This document shows, piece after piece, positions 1-12,149 of a DNA stretch of 64,000 bases. Source of the stretch: Carya illinoinensis (taxonomy: Eukaryota; Streptophyta; Magnoliopsida; Fagales; Juglandaceae); assembly GCF_018687715.1 (NCBI RefSeq), contig NC_056766.1:37667433-37731432 (forward strand), read 5' to 3'. The translations under genes were made by a program, and so were the position numbers. Below the pieces are notes generated by a model. The model was not told the origin of the DNA. It worked only from the letters and a program-made list of their open reading frames with translations, and searched no databases. Position 1 is the stretch's first letter. Each line of letters starts with the position of its first letter.

Positions 1-1597
1 TTATGTTTATGATTTGTGTTGATGAAGTTACTGGTTGTCAGGATATGCACTGATTTATATGTGCTGGACTTCGTATGCTCTACATTATCAGCAAGGAACC
101 TTGGGTTTCTCACTCCTTTACAGGATGTGGTGGTGTATTCTTGGGCATGTGCCACATTTGACATTCCTCTCCATGTTGCCAAAGACACCAAAGGGGCTTT
201 AGCTCACCCCAAGTACTTCATTAATTCTAAGCTTGTTCTTCATATCTCCAAACAACAATATGTATTGGGATTACTTAAACTTCCTCCCATAATCTGTCTT
301 CACATACAACAAATGAGGAATTTAAACTTGGCTCTTCCACAAATGTAGACATCATAGCAACTTGGATACATAAGGCACTAATTGCAAAGAATTTGAAATA
401 GGGATTATGTCTTCTTTGTCAAAGCCAATGGGAAAACACTATATACTACACATTCATCTCATTTCTATCATAGAAATCCATTTTGAAGGTTGAAAGATGA
501 TGTTATTGTGTTACATCCATGCAGGACTTTATGCATCATGTTGGGCTATACATTGCAAAAGAAAGGGGAGCAAAACTAGCGAGTGGAGTGTCATTCAATG
601 CACCAAATATAACAACCAAGTCATGAGCTGGGATGTAGCATTACTGAACTAAAACCTGTGTCACAAATATATATGGGTACATGGAAACTTGGTGTCTATA
701 CACTTCTAAATACAGATGTGTGCGAAGTAATGGTGTGTATTAAGGCATCTAGCTCATTGATATAAACCCCATTTGAGTGCTTTAATCATATGCAAACTTG
801 ATCTTAGGGCTCCATGCCAGTATATATGTGCATCATGGTTTTCGTAGCTTTTTGCATTTAAATTTTTTTTATGGATTCTTTCTTTCACTTGATTAAGGAA
901 AACTTGTTTTGAAAAAAAAAAAAAAAAACTAGAAGAAAGAAGAGAGAATTCATAGCTCTGGCACTACATGCAACAACAACTTGCACGACTATGGATGGCT
1001 ACTTCTTTTCAAAGTGATGCGCTACCCCCACATGGCATGTCCAACTTGTGGCATTACCCATGAGGGGCTAATGTCATATGTGTTGGTACATTTCTATTGT
1101 GTGCCACACCATGGCATTACAACATATGGCATGTCAGTGTGCCCTATTTCATTTTAGCACTACAATTTATATGCATATCATCTCTGCTCAGTTGCAAAAT
1201 AAAATGTTGCACCTTCTAGGTGTGAGCTACTCTACGCACAGCGAAGTCCTACACAAGATGGGTGGAGGAGAGCATCGCACCACCATGGTTCATACATACC
1301 GCTTTGTGTGTTGGGCTCTTTTTGTGTGGATCCTAGTTTTGTTTTAGTGGACTAATTTGATAATCCTATTTGACAATAATTTTTGCAGTTTTCTTTTGTA
1401 GATTTTCAATGAGACTTGAGCCATGAAGTATAGACTTGGCTCTAGGCCAAAGCCGACGTAAACATGGACAAACCTGGGGGGTGGGGGTTCCAGGAATGAA
1501 GTCCTCACTAACAATTTTGGACTCATTTTGGCACTTAATCTGACCAAACTTGCTAATTAGTGTTTACTATATATTGTGAAAAAGCAGTGGTTCTACA
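1..1597. other. Intergenic, no supported gene
   Basis: No ORF here has a recognisable domain. The longest, 16-348 (+, 110 codons), has no family signature that I recognise and I do not call it a gene. An A-run at about 913-929 follows AT-rich sequence and could be the tail of an old retroposed copy, but I could not find flanking target duplications. Confidence 0.5.
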
Positions 1598-2934
1598 CAA
1601 CACTACACCTAGAGGGGGGGTGAATAGGTGTAATCTAATTTTTATGGCCTTTTGAAAATAAATCAAACAAGCAGATAATAAATGAAACAAATAACACAAA
1701 TAATCAACACAAGATTTTGTTCACGGAGTGGAAACTCATTTGAAGAACCTCTTCAAAATCTAAAACCACTCCGGGTGTAAGACACCACCTCAAATCCACT
1801 ATAGAAACTTTAGTTTGTTACAACCAATTTAGAACACTCACAAAACCTTTGTAGCAACTAAACTTGGCTTGCAACACCACGAGTGACCCACTCGATCTCT
1901 ACACGCATGTAGTGTCGGAACTCCGACCTTCCTATAGCTTCCCACGAGAACCTCTCGATCTCTGCATCAACGGCAGCTCCGGTCTCTTCCGGCCAACAAA
2001 AATGTCCACTTCAATGGACTCAAGTAAAAGCTGATTTTTGTGTATGTTGTGGTGGAGAAATGTTTTTCCAAGAAAGAATCAATCAAATGGGGGAGAGATT
2101 GCTCTAAGATGTTCTTGGAGGCCCTTAGGGTTTTTGCTCTGATTCTCCACACATAGAACAGAAGCTAACATGTTCTATTTATAGTTCCCATCAAATGAGG
2201 CGTTCAAAACCCTACATTGTAAGTGATCTGGAACATTGGCTCGAGCGAAGGGTCGAGCGAAAGTCGAGCGCCGAAATCTACCTGAGTTCGCTCGAGCGCC
2301 ATGTCGAGCGAGTATCGAGCGGTCGACTCTGCCTGAGTTCGCTCGAGCTCAGTGTCGAGCGAGGGTCGAGCGACACACTCTGCCTGGGTTCGCTTGAGCT
2401 CAGTGTCGAGCGAGGGTCGAGCGGTTGAATCTGCCTGAGTTCGCTCGAGCCGTATGTCGAGCGAGAGTCGAGCGGTTGAATCTGCCTGAGTTCGCTCGAG
2501 CCGTATGTCGAGCGAGGGTCGAGCGGTTGAATCTGCCTGAGTTCGCTCGAGCGCTCTGTCGAGCGAGGGTCGAGCGAAGTCGCTTCTTTTGACCAATAAT
2601 GAGCACACTTCAACCCCACTTTAATCCTTCCGCAACAACACTTGTTACAACACTATTTTACACAGGTTTTCACAAGAATATGCCAACACGCTCACTTTTC
2701 CCTCAACATATTGTATTAAGCCTTTGTACGGTTGTGAGTTTAGGTTTACCCCATATATATGCACTATTCATGTACGATCGCACACTATATTCAATTATCA
2801 TTCTAAATAAAATTATTTGTAGTTCAATGTACATAGGTACATTGTCGAATCATATAAATCATGTATTCGTATATGATTGATTTCGTATTTACTTTAATTT
2901 TTTTTCTTACTGTTCCTAACATTGTCCAACACTA
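1598..2934. mobile_element. Unclassified transposon-like repeat
   Basis: The block starts with a G-rich phrase (AGAGGGGGGGTGAATAGG, from about 1611) that I associate with high-copy plant repeats, and it carries the 51-bp minisatellite inside it. The 8-mer CAACACTA occurs at both edges (1598-1605 and 2927-2934) and may be a target-site duplication. I see no clear terminal inverted repeat and no transposase or reverse transcriptase. ORFs in the block (1967-2152 minus and the minisatellite ORFs) look like chance reading frames. Class is left open; the edges are inferred only from the direct repeat. Confidence 0.4.
2238..2583. repeat. 51-bp CpG-rich minisatellite, about 6.8 copies
   Basis: The phrase GTTCGCTCGAG (one copy CGCTTGAG) recurs at 2286, 2337, 2388, 2439, 2490 and 2541, exactly 51 bp apart, with a diverged partial copy before the first. 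Each unit contains the palindrome GCTCGAGC (or a near copy) plus further TCGAGCG heptamers, so the array is far richer in CpG than its surroundings. Because 51 is 3 x 17, every reading frame repeats as a 17-residue unit. That explains the overlapping ORFs on both strands (2195-2428 plus; 2204-2608, 2278-2619 and 2400-2606 minus), which I treat as by-products and not genes. Confidence 0.95.
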
Positions 2935-3124
2935 GTAACGTACACATTGTTTTGCATGCAACAGGGCATTAGACACCTCCATAGTGCAATGCCTAATCCA
3001 CTAGTGATCTTTCGCTACTATGAAACAGAAAGCCATGGAAATTCAAAAATAAGAAACTGAATTATTTTCAAGTTACCACTGCATTTCAGAGAGAGAGAGA
3101 GAGAAACTTGTCTCTAATTCCAAT

Positions 3125-3246
3125 CACTATAAAAAAAATAGAGCATTTGTGACAAGTTAGTTAGGACAATAATAGACTCATTTTGATAAGAAATAATCAT
3201 TTTGGTGATAAATAACTAGCAATAAATAAGCAGTTTTCTTGTAGTG
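3125..3246. mobile_element. CACTA-like miniature element
   Basis: The segment opens with CACTATAAAAAAAATAG and closes with TTTTCTTGTAGTG, the reverse complement of CACTACAAGAAAA, the usual plant CACTA (En/Spm) terminus. At 122 bp it has no coding capacity and would be a non-autonomous derivative. The flanking triplets (AAT and TTA) do not match, so a 3-bp target duplication is not preserved. The inverted repeats beyond the first residues are imperfect. Confidence 0.5.
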
Positions 3247-5728
3247 TTAATTTTCAACATTAATGTCGAGTTTTCAAGATAGAGCGCTGGAGAAGACAGA
3301 GTATGTACCATATTCATCTCCATGGCGGCAATCTTGCATTGTATTTGTAGTTGTTCCATGCGTCCATTCCATCTTCAAGCAATTCCTTCCCAATGATGGA
3401 TTGAGTTCATGAGTAAGAGAGTTGCGCAAGAAATCTATAATGCTAGTGCTCCACACTAGAGAGGTGTTGCGATGTTGCAACAAGGGGTAATATGTACAAC
3501 CATACAAACCCATCAAAAACTGGTCAAACATTATAGACGAGGGTGATAATTCGTGTTCACGGGTGCTGTATTCGTATAGTGTCCAATCATAAATATTTGA
3601 CTATATGGATCAACAGGAGCATGACTCATTTAATTAACGGGCTGTGTTGTGTCATTCGTTTTGATCCATTTAATAATTGCTTAGAAATGTGTTAACACAA
3701 TATGCTCATATCATCCTGTTTCATATAAATAGGGTAAACTAACCCGTATAACTCATTTGTCCTTATTAACATAATTTCGCATAAAAGTTAAAATATATAA
3801 TTATTAGTAGCCACAATATCTAAAAAAACAATAAGGCTATCTACTACAAAAAAATATCAATATTTTTCAAATTTTAACATATAATAAAATCAATATTACA
3901 AGTCTAACAATAACAAATATAAGCATAGGCCCAGAATTATAATCTCAATAACAAAAACATAAGTATATTGAGAAATACCAATATTACAACTCAACAATAA
4001 TAAAATTGTACTTTTAAAATAAAATCTAAACAGGTTATTCACCCCCCGAGATCAATAAACTTTTTGGATCTTATTAACCAAAGAGATACGACTTTGTACT
4101 ATAGTTAGCTCAGCACCAATCAAGAATCCCCAAGGAATTCCAAGAATATTTACTAGAACATGATTGGTTTCTTAGGTCGCTTTCGGCTTTAAGCCTTGAT
4201 GTGCTTAATTTCTATATAAGTTTTGTCATAATTTTATTCTTAATTTTATCCTAGTTTGTGTTTAATTTTGTTATTTATTAGATTTTTTTATTTTTTTTAG
4301 GAACAAATAAATTGAAGGAGTTATGGAAATTGAAGGAGTCATCAAGAGAATAGGAAACGTTCATTTCTCGAAATTTCTGAAGTACCATTCAGTATTTGGA
4401 GGATCACTTTTTCTAGACAACTCCAATAAATGTAATTTCAATATCTACAGAAAGCCAAGAGAAAACCCTACAACTTTCATGTTGAAGCCAGAGCCTAAAA
4501 CGAATATCTTCAGAGAGGAAACGATGCTTCAAGGAGGAGGTCGAAAATCTGCAGAATTGGAGTTCATTAACAATAGGGATTCTCGATCTACATAGAATTC
4601 CCTTCTTAACTCTTTAATCTTATCTTTGTATAATTCTTATTATGAATTTCAGAATTATTATGGTTTGTTTTGATTAGATTATGAACTAATTTCTATTACT
4701 AAGGCTACGATGTAGCCTCTCCATGACAATCCCAAATCTTATTTCGTTGTGATCATAATTTTATCATTCATTTTCAATATACATTATTGAATTTAATGCC
4801 TTTAATTATTTGGCCAATAGTTGAAGGATCTGTTGTACATGTTAATTCAAGAGATGATGCATATAGTTTAGTTTCGTATGATGTATGCCATAAATTGAAT
4901 GAAAGACAAGATGTGCCAACTTGATTTGTGCGGCTTTTATGTGAAATATTATTAATCTTAATGTGCTCAAATGCTTTTAAATTTGCATAGACATATTGCA
5001 GGTTATCTTATGTTGAGTAATTCTAATTCTACTTGATTGAGGGTCTTAGATAAGTTAGAATATTTCACCATCAAATAGGATGATAATTGATTGATTGTAT
5101 GGTTAGGATTTGGGATTGGGTTGTTTAGGTGAGTTGGATGCTTTAGTGTTTTCTTCTGGGGTAAAATTTTCTTCTTTTCAAGTGTTTGGTCAATTCTTCA
5201 GTTGTTGATTTAATTTAATTTGTTGCTGATTTTCTAATTCAAAATCCATAACTTTCTTAATTTTTAAATAACTTAGAATTAGAACAATTTTAATAGTTAA
5301 TAGGTAAATAGTCCTCATGGGTTTGACATCTTTTTTATCATTATATTACTTGGTACAATTTTATGCACTTGCGAAATTTCACAACAAGCCTTTTACTAGT
5401 TAGTCTCGATAAAGCCCGCAAGTAGTGTACTTTTTTGGAACGAAGCCTCTGTAACGTGACATAAAGGCTCCTTAATTTAATTTTTTTATTGAAATTTCAT
5501 AAAACAAATTCAAACTAGAGTATATATGATAAATAAAGTGAAATCTACTAAGGTGTTGTACTAAAAGAACAATTAGATGAATTGTATAAATATTCGATCT
5601 TCAAATTCTACTAATTTCCCTGCCATTACTTCATCAAGTCCATAAATACGGGCAATGTTATTGCATAAATTTTACGACAAGTCGTCAAGTCATCAAGTCG
5701 ATCTTCAAATACCTGCCATTCTATAGGT
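3247..5728. other. AT-rich intergenic DNA, possible repeat
   Basis: No gene is supported. The open frame at 4323-4595 (+, 90 codons, preceded by a TATATAAG motif near 4213 and a T-rich tract) has no domain I recognise and may belong to a repetitive element. Phrases around 3600-3760 recur in degraded form at 11350-11430, so part of this stretch is dispersed repeat. Confidence 0.4.
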
Positions 5729-8700
5729 TTTAGAAACCTCGTGAAAACTAACCGATCGCCTAAATTTTAGTCTGTCAAAATAGTCAGTATTATCACTCAC
5801 TATGGTGTCAGAAATGTGATTTTTATTAGTTGTGATAGTTAGAAGTGTCAAAATATGTCATGGTCTATGTCATTAAACTCAGTTGATTGTTTAGGATTTT
5901 ATGGCGCAATTACCTATTTTCATATTTTCGGATGAAACATCTGTTTGAAACTATGAATTTATTTTTAGGTGCATTTCAAGATTGAATTTCCGTAAACAAT
6001 TTTCATTGTAAGTTTATATGAATATTTAAGATTTTTTAGAACTAAGTTTATTATACACTTTTTTGAAGTAAATAGTAACCTCGATAAGCACACCAAGTGT
6101 AGTGTTTTAAAAAATCACAGTGTGGAATGCCAAATTAAGTTAGATAAGTTTGAATTGGAAACTTGGCAAGATTTTAGCCACACATAGTGAGTAGTATTAG
6201 ACACTTGGCACCATGAGGAACGTTTGATGGATTTGAAGGAATCAAGGTAAGAGATCATGCCACCTAAGGAAGAATCATATTCCATCCAACCAATCAAATT
6301 GTGCTTATTCAAATAGGATTTATATCCTAGTAAAACTCTATATGGTTGGAGTCCAACTAAGAATCCAAAAGCATGGTTGAAACTGAAATCCTAAACGGTT
6401 TTATCACAATCCTAAAGTTGACCATAAAATCCTAACTGAACGGGTTTCTAGTATTGTGTTTAATCGCTTGATTAAAGCACTTCCACATGCTATTAATATT
6501 TCAAGGTTATGTTAGAATATCATTATCCAATCTTTCAAATCTTGGATATTTTATTGGGTAAAGAAAATTTTGTTTTGAGCTTGATAACAACCCAAACCCT
6601 CTTAAAACCCTAAATTGAGGGCCATTGAATTAAGGCCCATGAATTTGGACACATTAGCATTGCTTCTTAGCTTAGTTTTGCACCATCACTTGTTTGACCA
6701 GATCTTTCAAAAAGGGGCTAAGAAGGTTCTAGAATGGATAAGCTAAAGGGGCCACCTTACCCTTTCAACTCTATACTCCACCATGAGGAAATATCTTGGG
6801 ATAGTTTCGTCCACCTTTTTTTTTTTTTTTTTTGGGTTGTCAAGAGCAACACTCAATCTCACTCTCAGCCCTCTCTTCATCCCTCACTTATCCAAGAAGT
6901 CGTCTAGCTTATTTCACAATCATCCCACCTTTTTTTCCCACATTCCTCATAAAGAAAACTAAAGACTCTCTCAGATAGCCTTTAGGAGTTCTTTTGTACA
7001 CCCATTTTGAAGATTTTGTAAGTGTTTTCTCATAAAGTTGTTTTCTCACAATGTTTCATCCATAAAAATTGTTCATTTTTTAGTCTAGTTTACATATCTT
7101 ATTTGTTCCATTTGAGATCATTTGGTCAGTCAAATATTGTTTAAACCCTAGAAAGGTCATTCTAGGCGATAAACTGGAGAGAATGTTATATTTTGGAGTT
7201 TTTTACCAAGCTAATGGATAGATCTTGGTCTGAACTTTTTATGGAGTATTGTTAACATATATATATATGATTACTGATTGAGGATTTATTGCATGATTAA
7301 AGGTTTTGATTAAATATTTTCTTAGATCTAGAAACTTAAAAACTGGAAGAGAAAAAACAGTTTCTATTTTCAGAAAGTTTAAATTTTCGGTGGTTTAAAC
7401 CTACTACAATGGCATTGATAATTTTATTTGAGGATCCTAAGCCTCTTATATATATGTTCGAATGCTATTCTAAAGATACTTGATGTTAGTTTCAAATATA
7501 TGAAATTGTATGCAAAGAGATATTAGGATAGGCCAAAAGTGTTGATGTTTTTAGCTAAATTTATGTTTTGGTTGATTTTTGACCATGTGATCTTGAACTT
7601 GAAGCTTATATCTATTTTAGGATACCTTTTTAAATCATGTGATGTTTTGGCTTGACGATCACATCTTTATAAGTCATGGATCAAAAGGTTGATCAAAACA
7701 AATTAGAAACAAAAATCTGTTTTTAGAACTTAGAAAGAAACCAAAAATTTCAAGTATTTTTTTAGTGATTTTGATGACTTTAATTGATGATTCACAACGT
7801 GATTATTCTTAGTAATATGCTATGAATATGTTATATGAAAGATTTAGATTTTTGAAGTTCTTGGAAATAGATCAAATCATTTGATTCAATAGTTTGCCTT
7901 TAGTTAAAAAGTTTGAATCCTATTTCTAAAAGTTTGGTGTTGATGATTAACATATTTTAGTGGGTGTTTTAAGTATGTTTTAAACTTAGAATAGAAAAAT
8001 CTTTGTTGCAAAAATTTGGTTTGATAATGAGTTTTGAAATTGGAAAAATTGTAACAAAAATCAAGTAAAAAACCTACGCAAGTTTCGGCCCCTATAGAGT
8101 TTATATGGTTTTGTTTAGTATTAAATTTTTCTAATTTGATATTTGAGTTTAGAATAAAATTTATATGAGGTATGTAAATTTATGTAAATTTTGGTGATTT
8201 TTAGAGTTATGATGCAAAATCCTTAAGTTAGGGGTAAAATGCTAATTTTTTCACAAGTAAATAGTAAAATGGTAATTTTGCTCTAAGTTAGTATTTTTCT
8301 ATATTTCTATTTGTTAGTAATTAATTCCTAACTTTTAGAAATCAATATTTTCAGTTCCTTGTGATCGTATATGAAATTGCTTAGAAAACACGAAAACTAA
8401 GGTAAATTAGCTTTTAACTTACTAGCAATTTACTATATGTATGTATGTATGTTATCATATAAGTCATACATTGCCAAGTTATCATATATTTATCTGTTAC
8501 ACAAAATTTATTTTGTCATGAGTTATTCATCTGTTAAATAAAATATTCTGTCACTATTGATATACATTGCAAGTATGTCATATTAAGTATGCCATCTATT
8601 GCATATCTGTCATGTCATATTCACTGTTACAAATATGTCATGTTAAGTATATTGTCTGTTGTATGTGATACCATGTTACAAAATATTGTATATTACATGT

Positions 8701-9973
8701 TTATGTCATGTTATGAAATATTTTTATCTCAAGTTAGTCATGTATTTCGAGTTATATGTTCAAGTTAGGTTAAGTTACGTTTGGGCATCTGTCATTTTCT
8801 ATTTCAATCATGTTTCATCTCGAGTACAGTTTGTGTATTTTGAGAATAGTCAAGTCAAGTTATTCATTTCAATCATGACTCTAAGTGTTAGGATGGAGGT
8901 AATATCTTAGTGAAACTTATTTGTTTACTCTGGAGTGTCTAAATAGGTGTGAAATTTCCTGAGTTGATGAAATACAGTCATGGGTAGCGGGCGGGGACTT
9001 AACTAGCTGGTCACTGGAGTGTGCCAGGTGCTAACGCCGTTGGAGCCATAATTATTTCTCATAGGGATCACAATCAATGTGGCATACAATGTATGGGAAC
9101 CACAGTCAGTATGGCACATACAACACAATCACAGCTGGTGCAGATACCTGTGTTGTGTTGTGGTAATCGGCAGGGACACATGGCTCTAGGGGACCCATGT
9201 AGCACTCTAGAAGTTGAGTTTAAGTAATTAAAGAAGCAATATTCCAAGTTCATGTTAAGTCAAGTTTCAAATTAAGTTAATGTTAAGCTAAGTTTCAGAT
9301 CAAGTTCATGTTAAGTCAATTCTTAGTTTAAATCCAGTTCAGTTTAAGCAAGTCAAGTTTAGTTTACATTTCAATTTAAGTTATTCAGTTATGTTATGAT
9401 TTATGTCAAGTTATGCTATAATTGTTTATGATTATGCATTTATGCTTTTGACTGTCATGCATGCATCTTTAACTTGTGTGGAGGTTTTTTGTTAACTTAC
9501 TGAGATTTGTAATTAAATCTTACTATAATAATCCCAACTATCATTCACCTAAATGGTAGATCTTGTTACAGGATCCAAATGAGAATCAGGATCTGATCAA
9601 CTGGAAACGATTGACTAAGCGACGGTGTGATGTCAATATTAATATAGTAGTTAACTTAAATTAGTAATTGTACTATGAAGCTGCATATCCAGTACACTTT
9701 TGATCATAACTATTTTGAACTAGTGTTGTGATCTTAGTTATTTAATATGTCACTATGTATGAAGTATGTTTTAAGTATTTTGGATATTTTTAGTTTGATG
9801 CATAGTATTATTAAAGAAAAAAATTATCTGCTGCAAATATTTCATAATACTAGTAAATGCATGCTAAGAATATTGCATCTTATATGTCATAAACGGAGGC
9901 AGGTAACCTTGTGTTGCATGTCTTGATGTTTCAAATGTACATCCAATCCCAAGCGAAATTTGAGGGCATTACA
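5729..9973 (+). mobile_element. Degraded long LTR (copy 1, same family as 19905-23286)
   Basis: From about 5729 to 9973 the sequence follows the solo LTR at 19905-23286 in order and orientation. Shared stretches include the segment around 5800-5860, the block at 7020-8400, and the 3' end reading GGGCATTACA (GGGCGTTACA in the other copy). The first roughly 50 bases of the LTR are missing or unrecognisable, and this copy is about 0.7-0.9 kb longer because of extra sequence around 6100-6800. It has no retrotransposon coding region; ORFs such as 8659-8910 and 9021-9227 are incidental. The terminal style TGTAAC..GTTACA is known from plant Gypsy LTRs; the superfamily is inferred from that alone. 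Confidence 0.7.
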
Positions 9974-10021
9974 CTCTACATCTCTATTATATTGCTTAAT
10001 GCATTGACTAATATTAATATA

Positions 10022-10051
10022 ACTAATTTCATCTGCTCGAATGGTTACCAT
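10022..10051 (-). pseudogene. atpA: Plastid atpA start fragment (nuclear plastid DNA)
   Basis: Read on the minus strand from 10051, the first codons give M-V-T-I-R-A-D-E-I-S, the amino terminus of the chloroplast ATP synthase alpha subunit, after which similarity stops. About 30 bp is short, but the exact start context and the plastid fragments next door make plastid origin likely. It is a dead fragment with no function expected. Confidence 0.55.
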
Positions 10052-10080
10052 GAGTATTTCTTAATTATTATTTTTTTTCA

Positions 10081-10264
10081 ACCTTCTCAAACTATTTCTT
10101 TTCAAGAACCAAAAAGATTTGTGCCAAAAAAACATATGTCAAGAACAACAAAAGGTCTTGGACACATAATGGTGAAGTATGATTTTAGCATCCCCTGACC
10201 AAATCCACCTAGATTAGGATTACTCATTAATGGTCGATCAAGTTTGATAGATTCGCCCTCGAAA
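10081..10264 (-). pseudogene. petA: Plastid petA (cytochrome f) C-terminal fragment
   Basis: The minus strand encodes [20 protein letters not shown] in one frame, matching the conserved C-terminal region of cytochrome f. A frameshift follows, but the nucleotides continue to match the membrane-anchor coding region down to the A/G-rich end near 10086 (reading FEKV in the true frame). Cytochrome f is the haem protein of the thylakoid b6f complex; here only about 60 codons remain, lacking the haem-binding N-terminus. Neighbouring atpA and ycf4 fragments support transfer from plastid to nucleus. Confidence 0.85.
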
Positions 10265-10332
10265 ATACACAAAATAGTAAAATTCACTTGGGTTATTCTC
10301 TCAATTTCAATAAAATGCAACTAGATCAAGTA

Positions 10333-10524
10333 TGAATTGGTGATAAGAACATACATGGATAGAACTTATAAGGAGTCACAAAAAACAAGTAATTTCTACG
10401 TGGCCTTTATTATTTTTATAGGTTCATTAGGGTTTTTATTAGTTGAAATTTCCAGTTATTTTGGTAGGAATTTTATATCTTTATTTTCATCTCCACAAAT
10501 CATTTTTTTCCCCACAAGGGATCG
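10333..10524 (+). pseudogene. ycf4: Plastid ycf4 N-terminal fragment
   Basis: An ATG at 10333 begins a sequence matching the start of chloroplast ycf4, the photosystem I assembly factor. Early codons now read TGA TAA because of base changes and a small deletion. After the frame is regained the protein reads KTSNF, then [20 protein letters not shown] and PQIIFFP, the first hydrophobic segment of Ycf4. Similarity ends abruptly near the GGGATCG at 10518-10524. In plastid genomes ycf4 lies upstream of cemA and petA on one strand. Here petA is inverted and on the other side, so the insertion is rearranged. Confidence 0.88.
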
Positions 10525-11032
10525 AGTCAGAATAAATAGGTTTTTTAATGCTTTCTTTAAAATTAAAAGTAAATGTTTCCACACAAATCTCAACAATAGC
10601 TTGTTGTGATTGTACGCATTGAAGAATTATTTATTTTTTGGGACAATAACCCATGGGAAAGAATTTATTGGATGATAAGGAAGTAGCATACTGACTTGCC
10701 TTCTTCCTTCCCCTTCTTATTCCAATGAAACATTTTTTGTAAGAAGTTTGACTACAAACGAGATATTTCGGAATTGACATAAGACCTAGTACCTAATTCT
10801 AAAAATAAAAATAACTATCATTTCTTTTCAATTGGAAATTAGGTCTCAACAGGAGAGTCGGTGTTTTACTATTAGCCACAAGTTTCATATTGAGCGAAGT
10901 GCTTGTACTGGGAATTTTGATTGAGAATTACTCTATCAACCACCATCTACTTTAGAGATCCCACTCGGCACTATTGGATTACTAAGGCCAACTTTTGGAC
11001 ATCCCTCAAATGCGAAGTTTATGGCTAAGAAT
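10525..11032. other. Unassigned sequence inside the plastid-derived cluster
   Basis: This lies between the ycf4 and 23S rRNA fragments. I could not match it to a gene. It may hold further plastid spacer DNA, but I cannot show that by eye. The minus ORF 10936-11136 overlaps the rRNA fragment and is not a gene. Confidence 0.3.
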
Positions 11033-11216
11033 AATGCATTTCTGGTGTACCAGTTATCGTGCCCATGGTAAACTCTGGGTAGCCAAGTGTAGAGTTGATA
11101 ATTATTGAAAGTATTTAAGTAGTAAACACACCCCAAGATGAGTGTTGTTGTATTCTGACTTCTCTAAAGCCTTCGGTAAGCACAGTTGAGACAGCGATAG
11201 GCTCTCTGCCCCTGCA
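11033..11216 (+). pseudogene. rrn23: Plastid 23S rRNA 3'-end fragment plus spacer
   Basis: The run CTGGTGTACCAGTTATCGTG (from 11042) followed by a GGTAAAC..CTGGGTAGCCAAGTG segment and the AAGTAGTAAAC..CACCCCAAGATGAG segment is the 3' end of plant chloroplast 23S rRNA. The following CTCTAAAGCCT..GCACAG..GAGACAGCGA..CTCTGCCCCTGC matches the start of the 23S-4.5S spacer. Differences from the plastid gene are mostly C-to-T and G-to-A. It is too short and too mutated to be functional. Confidence 0.85.
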
Positions 11217-11342
11217 GGGCAAGGATGAAAGTTGGCCTTAGTGATCCGATGGTGTCGAGTGGAAGGGCTATTGCTCAATGAATAAAAGTTATTTTAGGGA
11301 TAACAGACTGATTTTCTCCAAGAGCTCACAATGACGGGAAGA
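11214..11342 (+). pseudogene. rrn23: Plastid 23S rRNA internal fragment (domain V)
   Basis: GCAGGGCAAGGATGAAAGTT, then GGCCTTAGTGATCCG, GAGTGGAAGGGC, TAGGGATAACAGACTGAT and CAAGAGCTCACAATGACGGG track the peptidyl-transferase region of chloroplast 23S rRNA. This region normally lies several hundred bases upstream of the 3' end, yet here it follows the 3'-end fragment. The two pieces meet at a shared TGCAGGG/GCCCCTGC-like junction. Transition-type decay (CGTCGCTCAACGG-like to ATTGCTCAATGAA) fits an old methylated insertion. Confidence 0.87.
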
Positions 11343-12149
11343 GTTGATTCATTTATTAATCGTGTATGAACGGGTTAATCCATTTGATCCGAACCTATTT
11401 ATATCAAATCCAAACTCGCTAATTTCATATATTGTTAGTGTTAAATTTATGGATTGTGCCATATATTAACACTCCTAAGTATAGAGCTTGGCAATTAGTC
11501 CCATTGAAGTGGCTCAAGCAACCAGCCGTAACGCCTTATCTTAAAGGCATTGCATTAATGTTGGGCTATTAACGAAGGCAGGGGACATGCCCAAATAGGC
11601 GTCCCATCTATTGATTATAATATGAATGAAGTTTAGTAATTATAAGCTTAAAGATTCGTCCTTCACGAGTTTTGCTATTTTTACAATATCTTCAATAGAT
11701 AATATTAAGGTGATTATCAAATGTGTTAACTAAATATAAACACTAGTAGGAATGAGTTTTTTTAGATTTTCATAATTTTTCTTTGATCATTTTTTAAACA
11801 TCCTTAAATATTAAGAAAAAAATAATATATATATATAAATTCACTAATAATTACTTACTTAACAATTAAAAAATTAAAAAAATATATAGAAATGAACACA
11901 TTTAATGGACATATTTACTATCATTTTCCATCTTCAATATAGGTTCTTCCTAAAAGCATGGTTCTGCATCTACTAATGGAAAACTGATAAATAAACTTTT
12001 CATTATTTTTCAATAGAATAATTCTATTTATAGATTGTGAAGTGGGATGCTTGAGTAGCATAAACCTTTCCTATAAACTCATGCATGTGCATGATCTTAT
12101 TAAAACTTCACGATATCTCCAAAACAATATCTAATATATAGCTGAATTG
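11343..12149. other. AT-rich intergenic DNA
   Basis: No gene seen. The first 100 bases share phrases with 3600-3760. The more GC-balanced stretch at about 11490-11620 looks unlike its surroundings and may be another inserted fragment, but I could not identify it. Confidence 0.35.

Noticed and set aside
2195..2619. Overlapping ORFs of 68-134 codons on both strands
   Set aside because: They are the 51-bp repeat read in phase (51 = 3 x 17); several frames are open at once, so none is evidence of a protein.
1598..2934. Calling the G-rich-start repeat a CACTA transposon
   Set aside because: CACTA appears near the left edge, but the right edge lacks its inverted complement, so the class is left open.
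4323..4595. 90-codon ORF as a protein gene
   Set aside because: No recognisable domain, no supporting exon structure; composition resembles flanking repeat DNA.
10081..11342. Functional organelle genes or a mis-assembled plastid contig
   Set aside because: All pieces are short, frameshifted or heavily mutated and embedded in nuclear repeats; an assembly artefact would give near-identical plastid sequence.
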